In this document: positions 1 to 11,107 of the stretch, in pieces
Position numbering within the stretch: the stretch's first letter is position 1
Layout of the letters: each line of letters begins with the position of its first letter
NCBI GenBank assembly: GCA_003255025.1
Contig: QANY01004770.1
Coordinates: 2,409,891-2,473,890 of the forward strand
DNA from: Datisca glomerata
Taxonomy: Eukaryota > Streptophyta > Magnoliopsida > Cucurbitales > Datiscaceae
Reading direction: 5' to 3'
Length of the DNA: 64,000 nucleotides
Made by a program: the position numbers and the translations under genes
Notes under the pieces: model-generated
Databases searched by the model: none
What the model was told of the DNA's origin: nothing
Seen by the model: only the letters and a program-made list of their open reading frames with translations

Positions 1-1258
1 ACATTGGATAGGGCTGACCCAAGCACTACATGAAATGTGGTAGATTATCCCACCATCAAGTCATTTAATTATCTCTTTCTTAGCAACCTATTTCATGATT
101 GGATTAAACCTTTTTTACTGCTTTATGGAATTGCCACTCCATTCTTCCAGTAGTTCCTTATGCGTACAAATAGAAGGGTTTATTCCCTTAATGTTAGCCA
201 TATGCCAAACCATTGCTCTTTTATATCTTCCTAAGACTTCTAGCAATAACTTCTCATTTTCATTGCTTAGGGAATAAGAAATAATAATGGGCAGATTGCT
301 ATTCTCACTAAGGTAAGCATAATTCAAATGAGCAGGTAAATGTTTTAATTCTAGTAAAGGTGATGAGTCAATAGAAGGTAATGTTGACTTAAATGTCCTT
401 TCAGACAACTGTAATGATTCAATTTGTTTTCCAAACCTAGGAATAAATTGCTTTGCATCCATCAATATAACTTCTACTTCCTCTTCATCACTACTATCAT
501 CATCCACTCGCTTCAGAGTTGAATCTGATTGAGATACCTTGTTGCAGCTTATATACAGCTTCTCCATAATTATGGAGTCCATCACAAAAATGGTTGCACA
601 TTCTTTTATTTCTTCATCGAGGTACTTCACTGCATTAAAAACATTGAAGGTTATCTCTTCATCATTAACCCTCGTAGTAAGCTCGTATTTTTACACATCT
701 ATGTTTATTCTACCTATGGCTAAGAAGGGTCTTCCCAATATAATAGGTACCTTTCTATCTGCATCATAATTCAGAATAAGGAAATCTGTTGAAAATATGA
801 ATTTATCCACATGTACTAGAACATCCTCTATTTTTTCTTCTGGATAGACATAAGTCTATCAGCCAATTGCAAAGTAATGGTTGTTGGCCTAGCATCTCCT
901 ATTCCCAACTTTTTGAATATCGGTAAGGGCATAAGGTTGAAACCTGCTCCCAAGTCACATAAAACTATCCCACAGTGGGTTTTTACAATTGCACAAGAAA
1001 TGGTGAAGCTTCTTGGATCCCTAAGCTTTGGGGGAATCTTGTTCTATAGAATCAAGCTACATTCATGGATCAAAGCTACAATCTCAAAATCATCAAGCCT
1101 TCTCCGTTTGGTTAAAATATCTTTCATAAATTTAACATAGTTTGGCATCTATAGTAACTCTTCTACAAGAGGTATGTTTATATGAAGTTGCTTCAGAATG
1201 TCAAGAAATTTGTTGGACTGGCCATCTAGCTTATTCTTTTGCAGCCTTTGCACGTCTA
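1..1258 (-). pseudogene. Athila-type Ty3/gypsy protease-region remnant
   Basis: On the minus strand this stretch encodes broken pieces of the region around the retroviral-type protease of an Athila-lineage gypsy element. Near 730-900 the motifs ARPTTITLQLAD and PIILGRPFLA can be read in shifted frames. A longer open stretch (630 to 115) covers the spacer between protease and reverse transcriptase. The whole segment runs parallel to 45240-46490 of the large Athila element in this window, with many substitutions and indels, so it is a separate older copy. It is cut off by the window start. Similarity stops near 1258, so gag is missing. Stops and frameshifts make it non-functional. Confidence 0.8.
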
Positions 1259-2221
1259 CTATATTGGTTCTTTTAAGTATTAATTCTGGAACTGAATGGC
1301 TATTGAGCTCAAATTTATAATAATATTATAAATTAGACATTCACTAGTGGATTAATGGTACCTAAGGATCAAGAGGTATTTAGAGGGGTAAAATGATAAT
1401 ATTTTACCAGCTCTAATTTACAAACCAATAATTGGAGGATAAAACTACATGAAATGATTTTATCAGTGTACTACATGAGAATTACTTTATAAATACATTC
1501 TATTATTACTAAGAGTTCAATTCCATATTTATAGTAGAGTACTAATAGAATTAATAAATAAGATTATTTAATTAATAATTTGATTAATTTAAGCTTAGGT
1601 TTATAGGTCCATAGCTCTGAAGTCATCTCTGTACTTCGCAGTATAGGGTGTGAATATTTTCATCACATAAGAAAATGACTGACTTGCAAAAGAAATTTTT
1701 ATTATGTGGTAAGTACATAATTATGAAATAATTATNAAATAATAATTTGAATAAACTAAATATGTTATTTATGACAAAACTGATAAGTTAGTTGATTGAG
1801 AATAATCAGATATGTTAATTTTGAATTAACTGATATTTAAATATTTATCGGATTAAAATAAATATTTCATTCGTAGTAATTGTCACGTGTCAATCACTAA
1901 TTGTGTATTAGAAATTGACATGGCTACTGTAGCGTCACGTGGCACCACAATAGTGGGGGAGCAATACTGTAGTGCCACACGATACTACAATGGTGCCGCC
2001 AGGCACTGTGCTACCTTATGGCACACTAAGTGGCATGTGACACTCCAATTGTGCACAATTGTAATGAGTGCCAATGCAATTGGTAATGTTATATGTAAAT
2101 ATTATTTCAGTTTATCTCTATAGAAAATCTGATATGCCATTATCTAGAAAATATACATATATTATTCTAATGGCCTCATTGATGAATCAGTTCATCAGTT
2201 CATAAAAAAATTTATTTGAGA
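1259..2221. other. AT-rich spacer without a recognisable gene
   Basis: No supported coding sequence. The part at 1880-2090 is richer in GC and repeats short motifs of the kind TGTAGYGYCACGTGGCAC, which looks like LTR or satellite debris. An ambiguous base lies at 1736. Confidence 0.5.
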
Positions 2222-2777
2222 AACATAGTTGGTGTCTCTCTGTGATTAATAATTAATCAAAACTCTAAATAATAATCATCGCGTTCTTTTAGAAAATCGC
2301 CTCACTAAAGTTTTTTTCAGTAAATCTCTAGATGTCATGTGTTGAGTACGTCTAGAGACAGAAAAAACATCTTGTAATATTCTGCATGCCCACACACATC
2401 CTAGGACAGTGAGGATTGACTTGAAAAGATCTTGGTGTGGATCTCAGATTCTACTGATCGTTGGAATAGTTTCGGGGGAAAGAGGATCGATCGGTTTTGC
2501 AAGGACGCTTGATATAAACTACAAAAGTATATGATTTCTAACATTGTGTGTCGTAAGTAATGTATAAATATATATTAGATCTTGACTGATTGAAAAAAAG
2601 TTTTCAATAAAAAGTTTTTATTTGGTTATCCTAGCGTTGCGCAAGTTTTATTTTATTAAAAGATTCGATCTTTATTAAAAGTTTAATTTTTAAATAGCCT
2701 CGCAACACACGCTTCCACCTCGCACGCGCCGCTATAACCTACAATTTATTCATTAAACATTTATCAAATTAACTAGG

Positions 2778-4171
2778 ATTAATATCATAGGACCCCTTGC
2801 ACTTTACCCAAAATCAACTTACCCCCTAAACTAATTTCCCTTCCTAGTTGGTCCTCTAACTTTTTCCATCCATCAATTTAACCCCCTAATCATTAAATGA
2901 CTATTAACTGGTCACATGTACCGCACATGCCTATGTTTTTTTCCTCTAATTTTATCTATTTCTTCAACCTTATAAGCTACCTATCTCCCATGCTTTTCCA
3001 TCCAAAAACCAGCAACAAATTACATCTCCCTCTTCAGTGATCTGTAAAATAGCAACGATTCTGGTTTAGAGAAAAAAAGTAACATTTATTCATGCTGGAG
3101 AAAAATAAAAATGATTGATAAAATATAGAAACGTTTTGGGTTTGGAAAAACTAGCAACGTTCGGGTTTAAAAAAATAACAACATTTATTCATGTTGTAGA
3201 AAAAATAAATATGATTGATAAAAAATAGTAACGGTTCAGATTTGGAAAAATAACAATGGTTCGCGTGTAGAAAAAACAACAATATTTATTCATGAAGGAG
3301 AAAAATAAATATGACTGATAAAAAATAGCAGATGTTCTTATTTAAAAAAAATAACAAAGGTTGAGTTTTAGAAAAAAAATAGCAACGGTTCGGGTTTAGA
3401 AAAAAATAGCAACATTTATTTATATTGGAGAAAAATAAATATGATTAAAAAAATAGTAACGATTCGGGTTTAGAAAAAATAGCAATGATTCCGGTTTAGA
3501 AAAAATAGTAACGGTTCGGGTTTAGAAAAAAATAGCAACATTTATTCATGAAGGAAAAAATAAATATGATTTATAAAAATTAGCAATGGTTCAAATTTAG
3601 AAAAATAGCAGTGGATGGCGTTTAGAAAAAATAGCAACGGTTCGGGTTTAGGAAAAATACCAACATTTATTTATGCCGAAGAAAAATAAATATGATTGAT
3701 AAAAAATAGCAATGGTTCGGGTTTAGAAAAATAGCAATGGTTCAGATTTAGAAAAAACAGTAATGCTTCAGGTTTAGAAAAAAATAGTAACATTTATTCT
3801 TGAAGGAGGAAGATAAATATGATTGATAAAACTAAAACCGAACCTATATGAGACTAAACCTGAACTATTACTAAAACTCGAGGAGAATTTGTCAAAATTT
3901 TGACAATTCAGTGAAGAAGGAGACATAATTTGTGGCTGATTTTTTTAATGACAAACATGGGAGATTGGTAACTTATAAGGTTTGAAGAAATTGATAAAAT
4001 TAGAGAAAAAAGCAGGCATGTGCCGTGCATGTGACCATTTAATGAAAATTTAACGGTCAAGAGGATAAATTAATGGATGGAGAAAGTTAGAGGACCGATT
4101 AGGAAGAAAAATTAGTTTGAGGGTAAATTAAAAATTTTGAGATAAAGTGCATGTGATCTTATGATATTAAC
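2778..4171. mobile_element. Long-inverted-repeat (foldback) element, copy A
   Basis: The left arm starts ATTAATATCATAGGACCCC and the right arm ends with its complement at GATATTAA. The two arms (about 2778-3047 and 3895-4171) are inverted copies: for instance CCATCCATCAATTTAACC on the left matches the complement of TAAATTAATGGATGG on the right. The interior is a minisatellite. No transposase is present. Long arms with a satellite interior fit a non-autonomous Mutator-like or foldback element. The target-site duplication is not clear, so the superfamily is not settled. Confidence 0.7.
3055..3830 (+). repeat. Minisatellite inside foldback element A
   Basis: Irregular head-to-tail copies of a composite unit built from GCAACGGTTCGGGTTTAG, runs of A, AATAGCAACATTTATTCATG and AAATAAATATGATTGATA. 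Units vary in length because the short GGTTCGGGTTTAGAAAAA module is itself repeated a variable number of times. Confidence 0.85.
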
Positions 4172-4249
4172 TAAATATACATATAATGTAACAGTTATGT
4201 CATCAAAACATGGATATTAATATAAATGATTTCTGAATAAGATAGATTA

Positions 4250-4492
4250 TCTCTTTATATATTAAAAATTATCGAATAATCATTTTATATATCATTCAAA
4301 TAGCATTGATATATCGTGTAATTTTAACACTATTATATAAAAGTGAATGTATATTTTATTATTATTTTACTTTTAATTTACATTTACAATTATTTTCAAA
4401 AATAATATTTGTTTCAACGTTTAATATTAATTTAAATGCTACATGTAATTTAAATTAATTTAACACGTGCGAAGCACACAGTTTTTGACTAG
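4250..4492 (+). mobile_element. Non-autonomous mini-Helitron, copy A (243 bp)
   Basis: The left end reads A|TCTCTTTATATATTAAAA, which fits the plant Helitron 5' rule (TC, followed by a TATTAA-rich stretch). The right end has a short hairpin (GTGC-GAA-GCAC) about 12 bases before the terminal CTAG, followed by host T. Insertion between A and T is the Helitron signature. There is no coding sequence. The same ends occur in the second tandem unit. Confidence 0.65.
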
Positions 4493-5176
4493 TTATTAAT
4501 AAAAGAAACTTATTGATAAAATAAAATTAAAGAAAGCTAGAAGTAATTTTTTGATACTGGAAATTTAAGAAGAAGATGAAATAAGATAGCAAGTATTTAA
4601 ACTTTTTCCATAAACAATTGGCGCCAGAGTGATTTTTCTCTATGATTAAATAGTTAATCAAAACTCTGAAAGAATAATCATCGCTTTTTTTAGAGAATCG
4701 TCTCACTAAAATTCTTTTTAGTAAATATCTAGGTCTCATCTGTTGAGTACATCTAGAAATAAAAAAAATACCTTACAAGCTTCTATATACCCGCACACGT
4801 CCTAGCGCATTGAAGATTGACTAAGAAGATTCTGGTGTGGATCTCGGACTGTACTGATCATTTTAACTATTTTATGGAACAGATGATCAATCGGTTTTGC
4901 ACGGACGCTTGATATAGACTACAAGAGGTATATGATTTTTAACCTTGTGTGTTGTATTTCATGTATAAATATATTGGATCAAGACTGATTGAAAAAGAGT
5001 TTTCAATAAAAAGTTTTTATTTGCTTATCGTGGCGTTGCGTAAATTTTGTTTCATTAAAAGATTCAATCTTTATTAAAAGTTTAATTTTTAAATGGCCTC
5101 ACGCCACACGCTTCCGCCACGCACACGCCTCTACAATCTACAATTTATTTATTAGAAATTTATAAAATTAAATAGG

Positions 5177-6615
5177 ATTAATTTCATAGGACCCCCTACA
5201 CTTTACCCCAAAATCAACTTACCCCCTAAATTAATTTTCCTTCCTAATCAGTCCTCTAACTTTCTCCATCCATCAATTTAACCCCAAGACTGTTAAATGA
5301 CCGTTAAATGGTCACGTGCACCGCAGATGCCTATTTTTCTTCAATTTTACCGATGTCTTCAACCTTATAAGCTACCTATCTCCCATGTTTTTCCATCCAA
5401 AAATCATCTACAAATTACATCTCCCTCTTCACCGATTTGTCAAAATTTTAACAAATTCTCCTCTTGTTTCAGCAACGTTTCGGCTAGAAAAAATAGCAAC
5501 GATTCGGGTTTAGGAAAAAAAAGTAACATTTATTCATACTGGAGAAAAATAGATATGATTGATAAAACATAAAAATGGTTCGGGTTTGGAAACTAGCAAT
5601 GATTCGGGTATAAAAAAATAATAACATTTATTCATGGTGTAGAAAAAGTAAATATGTTTGAGAAAAACTAGCAACGGTTCAGGTTTAGAAAAAATACAAT
5701 GGTTCGGGTTTAGAGAAATAGAAAAATTTATTCATGAAAGAGAAAAATAAATATGATTGAGAAAAAATAGTAGCGGTTCAAATTAGAAAAAATAGCAACA
5801 ATTGAGTTTTTAAAAAAATAGCAAAAGTTCGGGTTTAGAAAAAATAGTAACATTTATTTATACTGGAGAAAAATAAATATGATTGAAAAAAATAGTAACG
5901 ATTCGGGTTTAGAAAAAATAGCAATGATTCGGGTTTAGAAAAAATAGTAACGGTTCGGGTTTAGAAAAAAATAGCAATATTTATTCATGAAGGAGAAAAA
6001 TAAATATGATTGATAAAAATTAGCAATGGTTCAGATTTAGAAAAAATATCAATGGTTGGGGTTTAGAAAAATAGCAACGGTTCGTGTTTAAAAAAATAGC
6101 AACATTTATTTATGTGAAGAAAAATAAATATGATTGATAAAAAATAGCAACGGTTCGGGTTTAGAAAATATAGTAATGGTTCGGGTTTAGAAAATATAGC
6201 AATGATTCGAGTTTAGAAAATATAGTAATGGATCGGGTTTATAAAAAGATAGTTTTATTCATGAAGGAGGAATATAAATATGATTGATAAAACTAAAACT
6301 GAACCTGCATGAGACTAAACCCGAACCATTGCTGAAACTTAAAGAGAATTTGTCAAAATTTTGACAAATCAGTGAAAAGGAGATATAATTTGTTGCTGAT
6401 TTTTTATAGATAAACATGGGAGATGATAACTTATAAAGTTGAAGAAATCGGTAAAAAATTGGAGAAAAAATAGACATGTGCTGTGCATATGACCATTTAA
6501 CAGTCAATAAGGTAATTTGATAGATGGAGAATGTTGGATGACCAATTAAGAATTAAAACTAGTTTAGGGGGTAAGTTGATTTTAGGGCAAAGTGCAGGGG
6601 GTCCTATGATATTAC
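5177..6615. mobile_element. Long-inverted-repeat (foldback) element, copy B
   Basis: Arms at about 5177-5470 and 6335-6615 are inverted copies, better preserved at the right end than in copy A: GGTCCTATGATATTACC on the right answers the left TTAATTTCATAGGACCCCC. Weak ORFs in opposite directions at 5297-5572 (+) and 6259-6507 (-) both begin with the residues MTVKWS because the arms are inverted copies. They are by-products of the palindrome, not genes. Confidence 0.7.
5470..6290 (+). repeat. Minisatellite inside foldback element B
   Basis: Same unit family as at 3055-3830, with the modules GGTTCGGGTTTAGAAAAA and TAAATATGATTGATAAAA in variable order and number. Confidence 0.85.
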
Positions 6616-6653
6616 CTCAAATTGAGAGAAATATTTTTGAATGATATAGATTA

Positions 6654-6920
6654 TCTCTTTATATATTAAAAATTAATTATTTTATATATTATTCAAATAA
6701 CAATGATATATTGTGTAATTTTAACAATATTATAAAAAAGCGAATGCATTTATTATATTATAAAAAAGCGAATGCATTTATTATATTATTATTTTACTTT
6801 TAATTTCGATTTATAATTATTTTTAAAAATAATAATTGTTTGAACGTTTAATATTAATTTTGAATTTTACATATATTTTAAATTACTTTAACACGTGCGA
6901 AACACGTAATTTTTGACTAG
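6654..6920 (+). mobile_element. Non-autonomous mini-Helitron, copy B (267 bp)
   Basis: Starts A|TCTCTTTATATATTAAAA and ends in hairpin ACGTG-CGAAA-CACGT, then TAATTTTTGACTAG|T. It is longer than copy A mainly because the ~33-bp segment with AAAAAAGCGAATGCATTTATT is duplicated in tandem at about 6733-6790. Confidence 0.65.
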
Positions 6921-7243
6921 TTATTAATAAAATAAACTTACAAATAAAGAAAGTTAGAAGTAATTTTTTGATACTGCGAATTTAAGAAGATGAAATAAGA
7001 TAGCAAGTATTTAAACTTTTACAAAGTAAGATTTTTTGGCTCTTGAAATCTTTCATCTACACTCATTTGGCACTTGAAATATTTCCTCAACACTCAAACT
7101 TCTTTCATACCTTGAATATCAATATTTTGTTAACCTTATACACCCGATCTGAATAAAATACAAACTATCATGTGATCTACATCCTTTAGTTATAATGTAT
7201 TTGTTCTCGTCTCAAACAGATAAATCACAAGTTCATAGCATGA

Positions 7244-7516
7244 CACTACAATGGAAACTCCTTTTTATAGGGGAAAAAAATCCATATAAAAGACATTTTA
7301 TAACGTTCTGGAAAACTCTGTGTATCTAGGCGCTATACAAAATTCTGGAGTTTTTTTATAGCATTCTGAAACCCTTATAAAATGCTTGATTTTTATAGCG
7401 GTTTTTGCCCCTATAAAACACTAAGTCTTTTATAGTGGTTTTTGCCTCTATAAAAAATAGGTCTTTTATATTATTTTTGTCGTTATAAAAGACTCTTTTT
7501 TATAATAGTTGTAGAC
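7244..7516. mobile_element. Possible CACTA-derived small element
   Basis: Begins CACTACAATGGAAACTCC and contains repeated near-palindromic subterminal motifs (TTTTATAGCGGTTTTTGCC followed by CTATAAAA). Such subterminal repeats are typical of CACTA elements. The far end, ATAGTTGTAG at about 7507-7514, is only a partial match to the left end. I see no matching 3-bp target duplication, so this could be a truncated end. Confidence 0.35.
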
Positions 7517-9024
7517 TACTATTAAATTTCACTCATATCGATTTTAATATACCTGTAAGAAATAACATTTTATTACCATCCCACTTATATTCAAATATAT
7601 TACAGATATAACTACAATTCTCATTAACTACATGTTTGGCTTGAAAATCTCGGCCAATGTATTGAGCCAAAAATCTCGGCCACGGTTTGAACCAAACTTG
7701 CGTTCCTATTGAATTAATGCGCAGACATACCAAAATTCGGTCAAGGAACCGAATCCTAAGAGTAATTATGAATTACTGAGATCTAACTTAATCAAGAAAA
7801 AGATGTTGAGGAGTAGGGAACAAATCTCCTCTAGGGTTTTATACTACTACTAAGACTAAGAATTTGGATTATTAAATAGTGGCAATGAAGAAAATGAGAA
7901 AAGAAAATCGATAACTTTTATTGAAATATTTGATAAATAAAATAACAAGGCTTGGGTTTAAATCTAAATTCATTGAATGATATCGAAAAATAAAGATACT
8001 TGAAGCTAAAAAATAAACTAAGAAAAATAATAAAAATTTATTGAAAAAGAATTAGAGAGTAAAAACTAAGGGATGCATGTTGAAAAAAATTGATTGATAG
8101 GTTGACTGATTAATGTCTTCTTCTCTGTCCACTTCATCTCATTTTATAGACATGGAGTTTTCATTCAGGTAGACTTTTCTTGACTTGATGATAATATCTG
8201 ATAACATTATCTCTATCTTGATTTGAAATTCAAAATTTAAAATCTTCTTTTGAAATGAGATCTTATCTTTCAAGACTATTAAGAAAGTTTAAATTTTCAA
8301 GTTGTTGGAGAAACTTTAAATTTCAAATTATAGACCAAACATTACGTATTTCACAATAGTAAGGCATATGATATCCATAAAGTTGTAATACGATATTCAC
8401 AAACTTCTAAAGAAATCATACGAAAATAAACCGTATTGAAGCATAGAGTCAAAGTAAACCCAACAAAATCTAATATTTTCTAATATTTCAATATATATAA
8501 CGATAAGTAAGACAAAATAATTAAATACAAAATGAAATTATTTTCAACATGTCCCGAATCCACTAGAATGCTCCATTAATATTTGAATCTTCACGTCCAC
8601 AAAAAAAAATTGCCATTAATTTAATTTTCCTTATCTATGATGATTTGTTGTTTGATTGCAGTATTTGTTGGCAATGTCATCTATCTTTCCATGAACCCAC
8701 GCTTTGATCTCTACATTGAACTTCTCTAGAATAAAATAAAAATAAAAATGATACACATATGTAATAGACTGATCTAACCTTAAAGAACTTTCTCTAAATA
8801 ACAATATATACATAAAACAAATTCTTACACATTGTTTCATAAAAAATACAAATATCAATAAGTATTTTCTAAGTTTCTATTTAAAGTCGTTTAAAACCTG
8901 ATTTATAAGAATAAAAAATTACTAATTACGAAAACGACACATCTACTCTAAAGAAAGTCCAACCAAGAAGCATGTCTCACAATGTGCGAGCTTTCGTTCC
9001 ATCCTTTTTATAGTGTGAGCCTGT
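7517..9024. other. AT-rich intergenic DNA, no gene recognised
   Basis: No supported coding region. Short ORFs at 7533-7733 (-) and 8631-8858 (-) show no recognisable motif. The segment around 7700-8150 resembles LTR-type sequence in composition but has no identifiable ends. Confidence 0.45.
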
Positions 9025-9112
9025 AAAAATATCATAAATCTAATAACTAAAAATATCATAAATCTAATAACTAAAAATATCATAAATCTAATAACTAAAA
9101 ATATCATAAATC
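9025..9112 (+). repeat. 24-bp minisatellite, ~3.7 copies
   Basis: The unit AAAAATATCATAAATCTAAT plus AACT is repeated head to tail almost perfectly at 9025, 9049 and 9073, with a partial copy from 9097. Confidence 0.95.
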
Positions 9113-9150
9113 CTCAATTTAATGTAATCAAATTTATTTATTTAAAAAAA

Positions 9151-9377
9151 GAGAAAATAGTAGAAAAAGATAGGTTTCGGGGTTGGAGTTGCAAAAATGA
9201 CTGAAATTTTTTTTATTTATAAAAATGGCCGATATGACCGTGGTAATTAATATATTTACCAAAATTACAAGATCGTAAATATTTTATTTACCATATTTGG
9301 CCATTTTTGCAATAAAAAAATTTTCTGGACATTTTTGCAACTTGAGCTAGGAAATGGGTCATTTTTACAGTTTTTCC
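9151..9377. mobile_element. Mutator-type MITE (227 bp) with 9-10-bp TSD
   Basis: The arms are inverted copies: GAGTTGCAAAAATGACTG and AAAAATGGCCGATATG on the left match the complements of GGACATTTTTGCAACTT and CATATTTGGCCATTTTTGC on the right. The element is flanked on both sides by TTTAAAAAAA (9141-9150 and 9378-9387). Because that sequence is A-rich the duplication is suggestive, not proof. Long terminal inverted repeats with a 9-bp TSD fit a non-autonomous MULE. Confidence 0.7.
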
Positions 9378-9387
9378 TTTAAAAAAA

Positions 9388-9956
9388 TCTTATTTTCTGT
9401 AGAAAATGAGAAATAGATAAACCTTAACTTCTAACTAAAGTTCATTTGTGTTCAGTGTCTGAAGACCAGATACTTGATGAGAAGATAGACCATGACATAA
9501 AAAATGGGTTAAGTTTGCACGAAGAAAAACATAGATTTTCAATTGATGGCCTCTCTAGTTACAACAGACAACAATTTACTTCATGGAAATTATAATGTTA
9601 CTGGTCAATAAAATAGACTGGTATGTATGTAGTTATTTCAATTTTTACTTCAAGGAAATTATTAACCTTCCTGAACTATCTCTAATTGCTGAATTATCGC
9701 TCTTACTCAAAAGCTTTGATGATGATAGCGATGTCTTAGATTGAGATTAGAAGTACTTAGCTATCTGCATATCCGACTAATCAGTTCATTGTTCATCCTT
9801 AATTATTCCTCAGTATTACTGATAAGACTCACTATTCCTATATTTGCATGCTTAATTTTATCAAAATCTTTTACTTTCTTATTTGCACTTCAAATTTTTA
9901 AAGCTGAAACCAAACAGGGCCACAAAAAGTAGACTCAAAAGCACGAGGCCTCAAGT
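9388..9956. other. Intergenic DNA without a recognised gene
   Basis: No motif-bearing ORF on either strand. The short ORF at 9741-9932 (+) looks like chance hydrophobic coding. Confidence 0.5.
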
Positions 9957-10244
9957 TCATAAGAAAGGGAAAACATTTCCATGCATAACATCATCTCTCC
10001 ATGATCCCTGAAACACATCCACATTTGATGAAACTGTGCTTTCTTTCTTAAAGCATGCTCGGAGTTCCTTTTTAGGATCAGATTTCAGGAACTCTTGAAG
10101 AAGTTCTGGACTCCTTGAAGCATCGTCCAAATGGCTATTTTTCTCTGGAGTGTTTTGCACACTCGGACGAAAGGCTTTGAACACTGAAAATTGAAAATTA
10201 GACAGACAAAGTGAGAGATAGTTGGTAGGGCCATAGAACTTACC
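9957..10244 (-). pseudogene. Unidentified plant gene fragment: terminal exon plus a splice junction
   Basis: On the minus strand an open exon runs from 10183 to a stop at 9957. Its product is hydrophilic and has the character of a real protein (SPELLQEFLKSDPKKELRAC, ending HGNVFPFL). It is preceded by an intron of exactly 60 bases (10243-10184) with GTAAGT donor and TTTTCAG acceptor. Upstream exon sequence ending GCTG at 10244 runs into a stop a few codons back in the frame required by the junction, so the reading frame cannot be followed further. I do not recognise the family. It is either the 3' end of a degraded host gene or a fragment carried in by a transposon. Splice sites rule out a processed copy. 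Confidence 0.45.
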
Positions 10245-11084
10245 AGCGAAAGTTGATCAAAAGCAAGCGAAGTTCACTGCATAGTAGTGGATCATCAAGG
10301 AAAGGAAACAAAGAAAAACATAAGCCAAGGGCATAAGACTAAAGAAACTCTTAAAAAACTTATCTAGACGCATGACAACAATTAAAAAAAAAGCCAATCA
10401 GCTTTTAATGGTTAATTCCAATCATCAGACAATATCATTTGTTTGAACTTTGATTAACTTTTTGGATATTTTATGAGACCACTAATTCTCTTAATCATAG
10501 ATGGTATCCCGGTCCTACATTCAGTTGATTGATCACATCCATTGTTTGAGAGCAATTTTATCCACGAGTGATTAATTTGCTCTATGGGATATGAGGTGTT
10601 TTGTCGGGGGGTTGTGGAGGTCATCTTCCTCGTCTAATTGTCTACCCTTTTTCTGGAAGAATGTAAGAGAGATGATTTAGCTATTAAATTTGTACCTTTC
10701 TTTTTTATTTAAAAAATTAAACTATATACTCATTGTTTTGCCACCAAATTTACTTGCTACGACCATTTTGTAGAGACAGCATAGTTATTTTGCTCCTCCC
10801 TGGCTTTACCAGCAGTGCATGCAGCCAAGCAGTTTTTTTATCAGTCAACTAGTTTCCCAATAAGAATAGCAATGGCACAAATTTTCAATATTTTATAAAG
10901 CATTAACCATAATCAGTTGAAATGACATGGTCTGGTCAATTTACTCCATTTGACAGTCCTCAGCAGTTATTCCAGCAAGATTCTTACTTAATTTTCAAAT
11001 ATCATTTTTATTTGAGCAAACAATAAACTTGTTCTTCTTTAATCTCTGTTTACTCCTGTTTTTGAACTATTTCATTTTTCAAGT
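10245..11084. other. Region upstream of a copia gag, probable degenerate 5' LTR
   Basis: No coding sequence recognised. Because a primer-binding site follows at 11085, some of this segment should be the 5' LTR, apparently ending in TTTTTCA near 11081. I could not place its left end. Confidence 0.35.
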
Positions 11085-11096
11085 TGGTATAAGAGC
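11085..11096 (+). other. Copia primer-binding site (initiator-tRNA-Met type), one mismatch
   Basis: TGGTATAAGAGC differs from the usual plant Ty1/copia site TGGTATCAGAGC by one base. It lies 12 bases before the gag start, after a plausible LTR end. Confidence 0.65.
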
Positions 11097-11107
11097 TACT
11101 TGTCTCC

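Larger units (their letters stand above)
2222..4611 (+). repeat. Tandem duplication, unit A (~2.39 kb)
   Basis: This block is collinear with 4612-7020 along its whole length, including unique-looking flanks: the segment around TTAATCAAAACTCT near the start and GATAGCAAGTATTTAAACTTT at the end. The order inside is a GC-richer ~480-bp leader, a long-inverted-repeat element, a small Helitron, and ~115 bp of trailing sequence. Sharing of the trailing non-transposon sequence indicates duplication of the whole block rather than independent insertions. No gene is visible. Confidence 0.85.
4612..7020 (+). repeat. Tandem duplication, unit B (~2.41 kb)
   Basis: Second copy of the block at 2222-4611. 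It differs by point changes and small indels, among them an extra 12-bp segment near 4620-4640 (GGCGCCAGAGTGATTT region) and a short internal duplication near 6740-6785. The junction with unit A lies at about 4611, immediately after the shared GATAGCAAGTATTTAAAC trailer. Confidence 0.85.

Noticed and set aside
5297..6507. Opposed ORFs starting MTVKWS at 5297-5572 (+) and 6259-6507 (-)
   Set aside because: They are mirror images in the arms of the inverted-repeat element, hydrophobic and without conserved motif; similarity comes from the DNA palindrome.
9025..9112. Regular short repeats as a CRISPR-like array
   Set aside because: Direct 24-bp head-to-tail minisatellite without spacers, in plant DNA.
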